The notes beneath the pieces are model-generated. The model saw only the letters and a list, made by a program, of their open reading frames with translations. It ran no database searches and was not told where the DNA came from. A stretch of 30,264 nt of DNA from contig JBPBQO010000097.1 of the NCBI GenBank assembly GCA_050954785.1, forward strand, positions 1-30,264. The letters are read 5' to 3'. The position numbers and the translations under genes are program-made. Positions 10,634-19,097 of this stretch are shown one piece after another (the first letter of the stretch is position 1; each line of letters begins with the position of its first letter). The stretch comes from Lichenicola sp050954785. Lineage in GTDB: Bacteria; Pseudomonadota; Alphaproteobacteria; Acetobacterales; Acetobacteraceae.

Positions 10634-11083
10634 TTATCCCGGCAGCATCAGCGTCTTGAACACCGTCCGCAACTCCTCGGGGATCGGCGCCGGCCGATTG
10701 TCGGACCGGTTCACCATCACATGCACGAAATGCCCCTGCGCCGAGGCCTGCGCGGCATCGTCCCTAAACAGGCCGATTTCATAGCGAACGCTGGACCGTC
10801 CGAGAGATCCTACCCGCAGGCCGACGTTGATTTCGTCGGGGAAAGCCAGCGGCGCGAAATACCGGCAGCCGCTTTCCACCACCAGTCCGATCACCTCGCT
10901 GCGCTGCATGTCGAACCCGGTGAGAGCCAGCATCATCCTGGTGATCGTGGTGTCGAAGAAGCTGTAGTAGATCGCGTTGTTGACGTGGGCGTAGCCGTCA
11001 TTGTCGTTCCAGCGCGTGGTGAGGCGGTTGAACCATCGGTAGCGGTCCAGCCGATCCGGTGGTGCCCTGTTCTCGTCCGTCAT
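10634..11083 (-). CDS. Acyl-CoA thioesterase, 4HBT hotdog family
   Basis: This 149-residue protein has the hotdog-fold thioesterase motif TRWNDNDGYAHVNNAIYYSFFDT (about residues 23-45), where the Asp is the usual catalytic residue of the 4-hydroxybenzoyl-CoA thioesterase class. The following helix and strands (RSEVIGLVVES, RYFAPLAFPDEI) fit a YbgC/FadM-like single hotdog. It should hydrolyse an acyl-CoA, substrate unknown. The start at MTDENRAPP follows a GGGCAGG purine run. The longer reading upstream overlaps the divergent gene at 11172 and is rejected. It is followed 36 bases later by the start of the aldo/keto reductase, so the two may be co-transcribed. Confidence 0.88.
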   Translation of the reverse strand: MTDENRAPPDRLDRYRWFNRLTTRWNDNDGYAHVNNAIYYSFFDTTITRMMLALTGFDMQRSEVIGLVVESGCRYFAPLAFPDEINVGLRVGSLGRSSVRYEIGLFRDDAAQASAQGHFVHVMVNRSDNRPAPIPEELRTVFKTLMLPG

Positions 11084-11171
11084 CCTGCCCTGCCTTCCCC
11101 GATCGTCTGCCCGCCTTGCGATGCAGGGTGATTCGAGCGTACCCCGATCTTCGGCAACCAAGGAACGCCTC

Positions 11172-11483
11172 ATGGACCGCGACGAACTGACCGCCTGGGC
11201 GCTGAAGAACGGCTGGCGGATGATCGCCGACTGTCCGAGCCTGACCAAGCCGCGCAACCCCAAGGAAGCCATCGTGCGGATGGTGTTCAAGACCACCGTG
11301 GTCAATCTCGAGGTCAAGAAGCCGGCCGGCAAGTGGGAGAAAGTCTCCGGTGCCAGCTATGCCGCCGTCGTCGCCGATCCGGAAACCGACGTGCCGCAGG
11401 GATTGGGCTTCGAAACCATCCCCAGCTTCAACACGCTGATGCGCGAAAACAAGGACGCCCAGGTGTTCTCCGCCTTCAAGTAA
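11172..11483 (+). CDS. Small protein of unknown function
   Basis: This is a 103-residue, soluble, mixed-charge protein with no signal peptide or membrane segment. It starts with MDRDELTAWALKNGWRM, which looks like a short helix followed by a strand. A lysine-rich hairpin (VNLEVKKPAGKWEKVSG) and the tail FETIPSFNTLMRENKDAQVF follow. I do not recognise a family. Coding is supported by an AAGGAA ribosome binding site 8 bases upstream and codon use like its neighbours. It is divergent from the thioesterase (88-base gap) and may share a bidirectional promoter with it. Confidence 0.7.
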   Translation: MDRDELTAWALKNGWRMIADCPSLTKPRNPKEAIVRMVFKTTVVNLEVKKPAGKWEKVSGASYAAVVADPETDVPQGLGFETIPSFNTLMRENKDAQVFSAFK

Positions 11484-11488
11484 GGGTG

Positions 11489-11502
11489 GCCACGGTCGTG
11501 GC
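11489..11502 (+). terminator. Short hairpin after the 103-residue gene
   Basis: GCCACggtcGTGGC is a 5-bp stem with a 4-base loop, starting 5 bases after the stop codon and followed by GCTTTGCT. It could be a weak terminator. The stem is short and there is no real T-tract. Confidence 0.3.
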
Positions 11503-11603
11503 GCTTTGCTCGATCACAACGGTGAGGGCAGGGGAGCCAATCCCGGGATCAGGTGTTCTTCGCGAGATTGCGCAAAGGCGCGCTTGGTGGAGAAGAGACG
11601 ATC

Positions 11604-12761
11604 ATGAGCATCCTATCGGCGCTCGGCCTGAAATCGGATCGGAAAGTTCGCTACGCCGTGGTGGGACTGGGAGACATCGCGCAGGAGGCATTCCTGCCGG
11701 GCGTGGCCCATACCGGCAATTCGGAACTGACCGCCTTCGTCACCGGCGATGAGGAAAAAGCCCAGCTCGTCGGCGAGAAATACGGCGTCGAAGCCTGCTA
11801 TGGCTATGACCAGTTCGAGGAGATGCTCGCCTCCGGCACCGTCGACGCGATCTACTTGGCGACGCCGAACTGGCGTCATGCGGAATTCATCGTTCCTGCG
11901 CTGAAAGCCGGCATCCATGTGCTCGCCGAGAAGCCCCTGGAGATCTCGACCGCGAAGTGCCAGGAAATCCTGGATGCGCAGAAGGGGTCCACGGCCAAGC
12001 TGATGGTCGCCTACCGGCTGCATTTCGAACCCGCGACGCTCTCGATGATCGACAGGATCCGCGCCGGTGATCTGGGCGAGCTGATTTCGTTCAACAGCAC
12101 GTTCGCGCAGATGGTCGACCCGGCCAACCACCGTGCCTCCAGCGGCATCGAGGCCGGACCGATTTTCGACATGGGTCCCTACCCGGTCAATGCCGCCCGC
12201 TACGTGTTCGGCGACGAGCCGACCGAGGTGGTATCGGTGATCGGCACGCGTCATCCGCAGGCCGGCTTCACCGGAGACTTCGACGATACCGTCGCGGTCA
12301 CGCTGCGCTTTCCCGGCGACCGGCTGGCACAGTTCAGCGTCAGCTACTACGCCAACACCATCGACACCTACACTGTGGCCGGCACCAAGGGCAGCATCGT
12401 GATGAGCCCGGCCTTCATGTACGGGATGTCGCTGGAGCAGGCGATCACCATCGGCGAGAGCAAGTCGAGCAAGAGCTTCAAAAGCACCGACCATTTCGGC
12501 GGCGAGCTGAAATATTTTTCGGACTGCATCCTGAACGACCGCGACCCGGAGCCCGACGGCGAGGAAGGCTATGCCGACGTTCGCGTGCTGGAGGGTATCG
12601 TCAGGGCGCTGAAAAGCGGCACCTCGGAAAAGCTCGAGCCGTTCACCCGCACCAAGCGTATCGACACGGCGCAGGTGCAGACGCTGGGTGCCGAGAAGAC
12701 CCCGGAACTGGTCAACACCTCCAATCCGGGCAAAGGTAAGGACAAGTCGCCGACCAACTGA
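11604..12761 (+). CDS. Gfo/Idh/MocA-family NAD(P)-dependent oxidoreductase
   Basis: This 385-residue protein has an N-terminal Rossmann domain with RYAVVGLGDIAQ (about residues 16-27) and the EKP motif (109-111) that carries the conserved lysine. The C-terminal alpha/beta substrate domain contains GPIFDMGPYPVNAARYVFG, typical of glucose-fructose oxidoreductase-like members. The substrate is probably a sugar or cyclitol but cannot be specified. No Tat or Sec signal is seen, so it is cytoplasmic, unlike Zymomonas GFOR. The C-terminal 20 or so residues are Lys/Pro/Gly-rich and probably disordered. I chose ATG at 11604 (GGAGAAGAGACG upstream). An earlier in-frame ATG adds an unlikely 17-residue leader. 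Confidence 0.9.
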   Translation: MSILSALGLKSDRKVRYAVVGLGDIAQEAFLPGVAHTGNSELTAFVTGDEEKAQLVGEKYGVEACYGYDQFEEMLASGTVDAIYLATPNWRHAEFIVPALKAGIHVLAEKPLEISTAKCQEILDAQKGSTAKLMVAYRLHFEPATLSMIDRIRAGDLGELISFNSTFAQMVDPANHRASSGIEAGPIFDMGPYPVNAARYVFGDEPTEVVSVIGTRHPQAGFTGDFDDTVAVTLRFPGDRLAQFSVSYYANTIDTYTVAGTKGSIVMSPAFMYGMSLEQAITIGESKSSKSFKSTDHFGGELKYFSDCILNDRDPEPDGEEGYADVRVLEGIVRALKSGTSEKLEPFTRTKRIDTAQVQTLGAEKTPELVNTSNPGKGKDKSPTN

Positions 12762-12772
12762 CCAGCGGCGCC

Positions 12773-12800
12773 GCGTGCGGCCTGTCAGCCCGTCGCACGC
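12773..12800. other. Inverted repeat before cysK
   Basis: GCGTGCG (12773-12779) and CGCACGC (12794-12800) form a perfect 7-bp inverted repeat with a 14-base loop, between the oxidoreductase stop and the cysK start. It may be a T-less terminator of the upstream gene or a leader stem of cysK. Confidence 0.3.
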
Positions 12801-12828
12801 CCCACGCGCCCCCAGGAGTACCAGGATC

Positions 12829-13743
12829 ATGAAGGCTACCAGCGTTCTGCAGACTATCGGCAAGACGCCGCATATCCGGGTCAGCCGTCTGTTCCCGGAC
12901 GCCGAGGTCTGGATCAAGTCCGAGCGGAGCAATCCGGCCGGCTCGATCAAGGACCGGATCGCGGTGGCCATGGTGGAAGCGGCCGAAGCCAGCGGAGCGC
13001 TCAAGCCCGGCGGCACCATCATCGAACCGACGTCGGGCAACACCGGCATCGGGCTGGCGATGGTCGCGGCGGTAAAGGGCTACAAGCTGATCGTGGTCAT
13101 GCCGGACTCGATGTCCGTCGAACGTCGCCGTCTGATGCAGGCCTATGGCGCGACCTTCGACCTGACCCCCAAGGCTGGCGGCATGAAGGCCGCGATCGCA
13201 CGTGCGCACGAGCTTGCCGCCGAGCAGCCGGGCGCCTGGATCCCGCAGCAGTTCGACAACCCGGCCAATATCGACATCCATGTCAGGACCACGGCACAGG
13301 AGATCCTGGCCGACTTTCCGGACGGGATCGACGTGCTGATTACCGGTGTCGGTACCGGCGGCCATATCACCGGCGTCGCCATGGTGCTGAAGCAGCGCTT
13401 CCCGAACCTCAAGGTGTTCGCGGTGGAGCCGGCGCTCTCTCCGGTGATTTCCGGCGGCGATCCGGGTCCCCACCCGATCCAGGGCATCGGCGCCGGCTTC
13501 ATCCCGAAGAACCTGCACACCGACCTGCTGGATGGTACGATCGAGGTCGAAGCCGAGGAAGCGCGCGAGTTCGCCCGCCGGTCGGCCCGGCAGGAGGGAC
13601 TGCTGGTCGGCATCTCCTCCGGTGCCACTCTGGCGGCGATCTCGAAAAAGTTGCCGGAGCTGGAGAAGGGCGCAGTGGTGCTCGGATTCAACTACGATAC
13701 CGGCGAGCGGTATTTGTCCGTGCCGGATTTCCTGCCCGGCTGA
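12829..13743 (+). CDS. cysK: Cysteine synthase A (O-acetylserine sulfhydrylase)
   Basis: This 304-residue fold-type II PLP enzyme makes L-cysteine from O-acetylserine and sulfide. The PLP lysine is Lys41 in NPAGSIKDR. The substrate loop TSGNTG is at 68-73, the phosphate-binding GTGG at 175-178, and SSGA near the C-terminus contacts the PLP ring. QFDNPANIDIHVRTTAQEI is the usual CysK stretch. AGGAG lies 12 bases before the ATG. The length is normal. CysK is preferred over CysM on the GVGTGGHITGV and QFDNPAN signatures, though assignment between the two is not absolute. A 249-base gap follows. Confidence 0.93.
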   Translation: MKATSVLQTIGKTPHIRVSRLFPDAEVWIKSERSNPAGSIKDRIAVAMVEAAEASGALKPGGTIIEPTSGNTGIGLAMVAAVKGYKLIVVMPDSMSVERRRLMQAYGATFDLTPKAGGMKAAIARAHELAAEQPGAWIPQQFDNPANIDIHVRTTAQEILADFPDGIDVLITGVGTGGHITGVAMVLKQRFPNLKVFAVEPALSPVISGGDPGPHPIQGIGAGFIPKNLHTDLLDGTIEVEAEEAREFARRSARQEGLLVGISSGATLAAISKKLPELEKGAVVLGFNYDTGERYLSVPDFLPG

Positions 13744-13804
13744 AGAACTCTTAAAAAAGGTTCGGAAAGCGCAGTGGACGGAAGCCGGCGGGTGATCGAG
13801 AATC

Positions 13805-13832
13805 CCGAAACTCGCGGAACATCGAGTTTCGG
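13805..13832. terminator. 9-bp inverted repeat downstream of cysK
   Basis: CCGAAACTC (13805-13813) and GAGTTTCGG (13824-13832) form a perfect 9-bp inverted repeat with a 10-base loop, about 60 bases after the cysK stop and 160 bases before the chemotaxis gene. No T-tract follows, so it may be a Rho-assisted terminator or an operator. The rest of the gap shows an imperfect repeat (13939-13956, 8 bp with one mismatch) and nothing else I can support. Confidence 0.4.
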
Positions 13833-13992
13833 ATAAGCCTCCCAGTTCGTTCATGTCCTGACTTCAGAGCGAAACCGGGCCGTTTCATCGACGATTTTCA
13901 TCCGCGGGTGGCTGGCGATCATCGCATGACCCGAGGCCGGTAAGCATTTGCTAACCTGAACCTGTCACGATCGATGACCATCCATCAGCAAG

Positions 13993-15735
13993 ATGAGCAT
14001 CGTCATGCATCAGATACCGCGTCCGCAACTTGGCCGCGAGCGGCGAGACCTATCACCAAGCCTGGGAACCAAGCTGAGTTGTGGCTTCGCGTTGCTGACC
14101 GTCCTGTCCATGGTGATGGGCATTCTGGCGCTCGATCGGATGAGTGCGATGAATGTCGCGGCGGCACACATCCGCGACGACTTTCTCCCGAGCGGGCTCC
14201 TGGCCGGGAAGCTGGCGCTTGATCTGCAGGATGTGCGGCGCTGGGAAGCGCGCTACATGGTGACGAACGCATTCGACAAGATCGAGCGCAAGGACCTCAA
14301 GGTAAAACTGGCTGCGGCTACGGACGCCGTGGACGAGGTCCGCCGCCAATATGACGGACTTCTCGATCCCGGTACGCAGCGCGACCAATACAAAACGATC
14401 TTCGACCGTATCTGGCCCGCCTACCGTAACGACCTCGAGAACACGATCAAGCTCCAGGATGACGGGCAGGTATTTCCGGCACTTCTCAACTACAAGACCA
14501 CGTCGGATGCGGATTTCAGGACGCTGATCGACTTCATGACGTCCGACATGAACTACAACCAGATGGGCGGACTGGCCGCGGGTGACCTCAGCCGTAAAGT
14601 CTACCAGGCAACCTGGTGGATGATCGTTTCCGGCATCATCGTCTCGTTCTGCCTGAGCCTGACCACCGCCTTCGGCCTGATCAGGCACATATCGGGACCG
14701 ATCCGGGCAATGACCACCTCGATGCGACGTCTGGCCGGGCGGGACATGGAAGCCACGATCCCCGGCCTCGAGCGTGGCGATGAAATCGGCCGGATGGCCG
14801 AAGCGGTGCAGGTGTTCAAGGACAACATGCTTGCCGCGGACCGCCTGCTGGCCGAACAGACGGCCGAACGCGAGGCACGCCAGCAACGCAGTCTGCGTCT
14901 GGAGACGCTTGTCGGGCTCTTCGAGCAGCAGATCGGCAGCACCGTTTCGGTGCTGACCTCGTCGTCGACCGAGATGGAATCCACTGCCAGGTTGATGACC
15001 GACAATGCTGTCGGCACCGATCGGCAGGCGACCCAGGTAGCTCGTGCGGCCGAGGATTCCAGCATGGGCGTGCAGACCGTGGCTGCGGCATCCGAGCAGC
15101 TTGCCTCCTCCATCACCGAGATCAATCGCCAGGTCTCTGCCTCGTCCGCTCTCACCAGCAAGGTCGTGGAGAGCGTGCGTCAGACCGATGACACGGTGCG
15201 GGCGCTGGCCGAAAGTGCTGGCCGCATCGGTCAGGTCGTGGGGCTGATCAACACCATCGCCAGCCAGACCAACCTGCTGGCTCTCAATGCGACCATCGAG
15301 GCCGCGCGGGCCGGCGATGCGGGGAGGGGCTTCGCGGTGGTCGCATCGGAGGTCAAAAGCCTTGCCCACCAGACGGCGCGGGCAACCGAGGAGATCGGTG
15401 GCCAGGTCGCCCAGGTGCAGCAGGCAACGAACCGGGCGGTTCAGGCGATGACGGACATCGCGGCGATGATCGAGGAGATGAGCGCAGTCACCATCTCGAT
15501 CGCCGCCGCAGTCGAGCAGCAGGGAGCTGCGACCGCGGAGATTGCCCGCAACGTGCAGCAGACGGCCCTGAGCACCCGGATCGTCACGACCAATATCGCC
15601 GGCGTGAGCCGTGCGGTGAACGATACCGGAGGTGCGGCCAGGCAGGTGCTGGGTGCCGCCGGAAATCTCTCACGTCAGGCGGAGCATCTGTCGGCTGAAG
15701 TGAACAGCTTCATTTCCAAGGTGCGTGTCTGTTGA
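13993..15735 (+). CDS. Methyl-accepting chemotaxis protein
   Basis: This 580-residue inner-membrane chemoreceptor has TM1 at about 28-47, a mostly helical periplasmic four-helix-bundle-like sensor (about 50-205), TM2 at 208-231 and a HAMP domain at about 232-285. A long helical signalling domain follows. Its hairpin tip, IASQTNLLALNATIEAARAG to AGRGFAVVASEVKSLA (422-456), is the highly conserved CheA/CheW-binding region. No CheR-binding pentapeptide is at the C-terminus. The ligand cannot be deduced. The ribosome binding site is weak, so the start could instead be the second ATG at 14005. No other chemotaxis genes are nearby, so this is an isolated receptor. Confidence 0.95.
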   Translation: MSIVMHQIPRPQLGRERRDLSPSLGTKLSCGFALLTVLSMVMGILALDRMSAMNVAAAHIRDDFLPSGLLAGKLALDLQDVRRWEARYMVTNAFDKIERKDLKVKLAAATDAVDEVRRQYDGLLDPGTQRDQYKTIFDRIWPAYRNDLENTIKLQDDGQVFPALLNYKTTSDADFRTLIDFMTSDMNYNQMGGLAAGDLSRKVYQATWWMIVSGIIVSFCLSLTTAFGLIRHISGPIRAMTTSMRRLAGRDMEATIPGLERGDEIGRMAEAVQVFKDNMLAADRLLAEQTAEREARQQRSLRLETLVGLFEQQIGSTVSVLTSSSTEMESTARLMTDNAVGTDRQATQVARAAEDSSMGVQTVAAASEQLASSITEINRQVSASSALTSKVVESVRQTDDTVRALAESAGRIGQVVGLINTIASQTNLLALNATIEAARAGDAGRGFAVVASEVKSLAHQTARATEEIGGQVAQVQQATNRAVQAMTDIAAMIEEMSAVTISIAAAVEQQGAATAEIARNVQQTALSTRIVTTNIAGVSRAVNDTGGAARQVLGAAGNLSRQAEHLSAEVNSFISKVRVC

Positions 15736-15759
15736 GCCGAACTCTTTACAGGCTTGGTG

Positions 15760-17034
15760 TCAGGCCGTTTTCGGCCGTGGCCGGAACCGGTCGCACACGA
15801 ATGCCAGCAGCGCGCCGACCAGCATCAGGCTGGTCATCGCGACCGGACTTTCCGATCCGATCGAGCCCACCAGGATGGTGCTGATCGCGCCGATGAAGAA
15901 CACGATCGTGCCGTACAGCGCCGATGCCGCACCAGCTGTCCGGCCATGGTTCAGGACCGAGCCCAGCGCCGCCCCCGGAAGCACGAAACCCAATGCGGCC
16001 ATGCAGCCCATCATGCCGATCGCGATGCCCAGCGAATCGCCGAGCCTGAACACGGTCATGAACAGCATCGCCATGGTGGTGGCGATCAGGCCGACGGAGC
16101 CGCCGGTCAGCATCCGGTCCGGGCCAAAACGGCTGATCATCCTAGCATTGAACTGGACGCCGACGATGTATCCGATCGCATTCAGGATGAATACCGCGCC
16201 GAACTTCGCCGGCGACAGGTGGTAGCGCAGCAGGAACACTGCCGGCGCGCCGCCGAGAAACGCGAACAGGCTGAAGGTGCCGAACCCGCCTTCCAGCGCG
16301 TGCGCGCGGAACGATTTCTCCCGCCAGACCATGATGTAGTTGATCAGCGCCTCGGTCGGCCGCAGCCGCGAATGTCGGTGCGCGCGCAACGTGTCCGGCA
16401 GGAACACATAGATCAGTCCGGTGCACAGGGCGCCGTAGCCGGCCGCGACCCAGAAGATGCCGCGCCAGTTCCAGTATTCGGTGATGAACCCGCCGAGCGT
16501 CGGCGCGAGCACCGGCACCACCCCCATCACCATCACCATGCGGCCGAGCATGCGTGCGGCCTCGGCACCGTCCTTGACCACGTCGGCAATCACCGCACGC
16601 GGGATCACCAGGCTGGCAGCGCCCCCGAATGCCGCCCAGAGGCGCCACCAGGACAGGTCGTTCATCGTCGACGACAGTGCGCAGCCGATCGAGGCCAGGG
16701 TGTAGAGCATCGTGCCGAACAGCAGCGGCGGACGTCGGCCATAATGGTCGGCCAGTGGTCCATGGGTGATCTGGCCGATCGAGAGCCCTAGGAACCAGGC
16801 CGCCAGTGTCATCTGCGTCTGGCCGGGCTGGGCATTCAACGCCACCCGCATCGCCGGGAACGCCGGCAGGTACATGTCGGTCGAAATCGGGCCGACCGCG
16901 GTCAGCAATGCCAGCAGTACGGTGATCAGCAGCGGCGACGGCACCGTTCCCTGACGGCGCAGCATCCGGGCGCCGCGCAGCCGCGACCGGCGCGTCCTGT
17001 TTTCAGGCTCCCGTCCAGGCTGCGCGACCGACAC
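15760..17034 (-). CDS. Bcr/CflA-type MFS drug-resistance transporter
   Basis: This is a 424-residue, 12-helix major facilitator. Motif A appears as GPLADHYGRRPPLL after TM2. TM1 carries GPISTDMYLPAFPAM, the hallmark of the Bcr/CflA drug:proton antiporter subfamily. The segment APTLGGFITEYWNWRGIFW is the antiporter motif C region. It should export small hydrophobic drugs or metabolites, substrate unknown. The GTG at 17034 gives a 29-residue Arg-rich cytoplasmic tail, but ATG at 16965 (MLRRQG) is also possible. Neither has a strong ribosome binding site. It begins 21 bases after bioB and is probably co-transcribed with it. Confidence 0.9.
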   Translation of the reverse strand: MSVAQPGREPENRTRRSRLRGARMLRRQGTVPSPLLITVLLALLTAVGPISTDMYLPAFPAMRVALNAQPGQTQMTLAAWFLGLSIGQITHGPLADHYGRRPPLLFGTMLYTLASIGCALSSTMNDLSWWRLWAAFGGAASLVIPRAVIADVVKDGAEAARMLGRMVMVMGVVPVLAPTLGGFITEYWNWRGIFWVAAGYGALCTGLIYVFLPDTLRAHRHSRLRPTEALINYIMVWREKSFRAHALEGGFGTFSLFAFLGGAPAVFLLRYHLSPAKFGAVFILNAIGYIVGVQFNARMISRFGPDRMLTGGSVGLIATTMAMLFMTVFRLGDSLGIAIGMMGCMAALGFVLPGAALGSVLNHGRTAGAASALYGTIVFFIGAISTILVGSIGSESPVAMTSLMLVGALLAFVCDRFRPRPKTA

Positions 17035-17055
17035 GGCGGCAGGGTCCGGGCGGTC

Positions 17056-18057
17056 TCAGGCCGGCCGCATGCCGAGCCGGGCCAGCAACTGCATGTCGCT
17101 GTTCTCCGCCGGGTTCGGTGTGGTGAGCAGCTTCTCGCCATAGAAGATCGAGTTGGCACCGGCCAGGAAGCACAGCGCCTGGGTCTCGTCGCTCATGCCC
17201 TCGCGACCGGCGGACAGGCGCACGTGGCTGGTCGGCATGGTGATGCGGGCTGCCGCCAGCACCCGCACGAAGTCGATCGGGTCGACCGCGTTGGCCTCGG
17301 CCAGCGGCGTGTTGGCGACGCGCACCAGCATGTTGATCGGCACGCTCTCCGGATGCTTCGGCAGCGATGCCAGCGTGGCGATCAGCCCGGCCTGGTCATC
17401 GATGGTCTCGCCCATGCCGACGATGCCGCCGCAACACACGTTGATGCCGGCGTCGCGCACATGACCGAGCGTATCGAGACGCTCCTGGTAGGTGCGGGTG
17501 GTGATGATCGTCCCGTAGAATTCGGGCGAGGTGTCCAGGTTGTGGTTGTAGTAGTCGAGCCCGGCCTCGCGCAGCCGGCCGGCCTGCGCCTCGTTCAGCA
17601 TTCCCAGCGTGACGCAGCTTTCCATGCCCAGCGCCTTCACGCCCTCGACCATCGCACAGACGGTCTCGAGGTCGTGGTCCTTCGGCGAACGCCAGGCAGC
17701 CCCCATACAGAACCGGCTGGCCCCGGCCGCCTTGGCCGCGCGGGCCTCGGTCAGCACAGCATCCACCGCCATCAGCCGGGTCGCCTTGATCGGCGCCTCG
17801 TGCGTGGCGCTCTGCGGGCAATAGGCGCAATCCTCGGGGCAACCGCCGGTCTTGATCGACAGCAGCGTCGAGATCTGCACGTCGCGCGGGTCGAAATGCG
17901 CCCGGTGGGTCGCCTGCGCCTGGAACATCAGGTCCGGGAACGGCAACGCCATCAAGGCCCGGACCTCGTCGCGGGTCCAGTCATGGCGGATCGGTGCCGG
18001 GCCGCTGCCCGGAAACCCGGCGAACGAGGTTGTGCGGTCGAGGGCGCCGTCTGGCAT
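17056..18057 (-). CDS. bioB: Biotin synthase
   Basis: This 333-residue radical SAM enzyme inserts sulfur into dethiobiotin to form biotin. The [4Fe-4S] cysteines are Cys73, Cys77 and Cys80 (CPEDCAYC). The [2Fe-2S] ligands are Cys117, Cys148 and Cys208 with an Arg in RLSAGRE, and the spacing between them equals that of E. coli BioB. YNHNLDTSPEFYG is the usual dethiobiotin-binding stretch. AAGGAG precedes ATG 18057. A longer in-frame reading runs into the divergent gene and is rejected. No other bio genes are present, so biotin synthesis genes are dispersed. Confidence 0.97.
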   Translation of the reverse strand: MPDGALDRTTSFAGFPGSGPAPIRHDWTRDEVRALMALPFPDLMFQAQATHRAHFDPRDVQISTLLSIKTGGCPEDCAYCPQSATHEAPIKATRLMAVDAVLTEARAAKAAGASRFCMGAAWRSPKDHDLETVCAMVEGVKALGMESCVTLGMLNEAQAGRLREAGLDYYNHNLDTSPEFYGTIITTRTYQERLDTLGHVRDAGINVCCGGIVGMGETIDDQAGLIATLASLPKHPESVPINMLVRVANTPLAEANAVDPIDFVRVLAAARITMPTSHVRLSAGREGMSDETQALCFLAGANSIFYGEKLLTTPNPAENSDMQLLARLGMRPA

Positions 18058-18098
18058 GGTCCGTCTCCTTGGGGCCGAGAGGCTCGTAGTCGTCGGTT

Positions 18099-18111
18099 CA
18101 TGTGCCACATG
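18099..18111. promoter_or_regulatory. Palindrome in the bioB/DUF962 divergent region
   Basis: CATGTGcCACATG is a perfect 6-bp inverted repeat with a 1-base centre, in the 81-base region between the divergent bioB and DUF962 starts. It is a candidate operator for one or both genes. It does not resemble the alphaproteobacterial BioR box (TTATnnATAA type) that I know. Confidence 0.35.
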
Positions 18112-18138
18112 CAGGCCAGGATCGGGAAGGTGCCAATC

Positions 18139-18513
18139 ATGCCGGAGCCGACAGCGAAGATGATCCAAAACGAGTTGACCTACACCGAGTTCTGGCCCCG
18201 CTACCTGCGTGCCCATGCCAGGCCGATCACCCGTATGGTTCATTGCGCCGGCACCGGTACCGCCCTGATCCTGGTCGGGACGTCGATCTTCCGCCGCGAT
18301 TGGCGCTTTGCGGCGGCAGCCCCGCTGGTCGGCTATGGCGCCGCCTGGGGCGCGCATTTCGGTCTGGAAGGAAATAAGCCGGCGACCTTCGGCCATCCCG
18401 TATGGTCGCTGTTGAGCGATGCACGCATGGCGGTACTCATGCTGACCGGGCGGCTCGGTCCGCATCTCGACAAGGCCGGGGCTTACCGTGCACCCATGAA
18501 AAGCCAGTCCTGA
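18139..18513 (+). CDS. Mpo1-like (DUF962) membrane protein
   Basis: This is a 124-residue protein. YTEFWPRYLRAHARPITRMVHCAGT (residues 14-38) is the characteristic N-terminal pattern of the DUF962/Mpo1 family. Two hydrophobic segments follow (about 38-50 and 58-72), then WGAHFGLEGNKPATFGHPVWSLLSD with further conserved histidines. Yeast Mpo1 is an Fe(II) dioxygenase in alpha-oxidation of 2-hydroxy fatty acids. A similar role here is inference only. GGAAGG lies 9 bases upstream of the chosen ATG. It is divergent from bioB and 8 bases ahead of the next gene. Confidence 0.85.
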   Translation: MPEPTAKMIQNELTYTEFWPRYLRAHARPITRMVHCAGTGTALILVGTSIFRRDWRFAAAAPLVGYGAAWGAHFGLEGNKPATFGHPVWSLLSDARMAVLMLTGRLGPHLDKAGAYRAPMKSQS

Positions 18514-18521
18514 AGCCGATC

Positions 18522-19097
18522 ATGCCGGACGTCGCCAACGCGGGATCGATCGAGGCTTGGCTGAGGGCAGACCCTTCGAGATGGCGCATCCTCGGAATAA
18601 TCCGTCAGCTCGAGCTGCCCGACTGCTGGATCGGCGCGGGATTCGTCAGGAACGCGGTCTGGGACGCGCTGCATGGTCGTCCGGCCAGCGTCGATGGCGA
18701 TGTCGACGTGCTGTGGTTCGACCGCCGGCGGACCGAGCCAGGCGCGGATGCGGGGATCGAGGCAACGCTTCGAAGGCTGGATCCAGCCATCGACTGGTCG
18801 GTCAGGAACCAGGCGCGCATGCATGTGCGCAACGGCGATCCACCCTACCGTTCGACAGAAGATGCCATGCGCTGCTGGCCCGAGACGGCGACGGCCGTTG
18901 CTGTCCGCCGGACGATGCAGGATGGTTTCGAGGTCAACGCGCCGCTCGGTCTGGCCGATCTCTTCGGACTGGTTCTGCGGCCGGCACCCGGCTTCCAGGG
19001 CAGCAAGCACCGCCAGTATCTGGAGCGCGTCGAGGCGAAGGGTTGGCTTTCGTCCTGGCCACGCCTCCGGATGGAGGAAGCGGTGGCTGCTCCCTAG
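18522..19097 (+). CDS. Nucleotidyltransferase-like protein (NTP_transf_6/DUF925)
   Basis: This is a 191-residue protein. CWIGAGFVRNAVWDALHG (about residues 33-50) followed by DGDVDVLWFD is the nucleotidyltransferase-fold motif of the NTP_transf_6 family, with an acidic DxDV pair that could bind metal. WSVRNQARMHVRNGDPPYRS and SKHRQYLERVEAKGW fit the rest of the family. Neither substrate nor function is known. It starts 8 bases after the DUF962 stop and is probably translated with it. Its TAG stop shares a CTAG palindrome with the TAG of the convergent 828-residue gene. Confidence 0.85.
   Translation: MPDVANAGSIEAWLRADPSRWRILGIIRQLELPDCWIGAGFVRNAVWDALHGRPASVDGDVDVLWFDRRRTEPGADAGIEATLRRLDPAIDWSVRNQARMHVRNGDPPYRSTEDAMRCWPETATAVAVRRTMQDGFEVNAPLGLADLFGLVLRPAPGFQGSKHRQYLERVEAKGWLSSWPRLRMEEAVAAP

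Noticed and set aside
11540..11549. ATCCCGGGAT palindrome before the Gfo/Idh/MocA gene
   Set aside because: A 10-bp GC-centred palindrome is expected by chance at this composition and has no promoter context.
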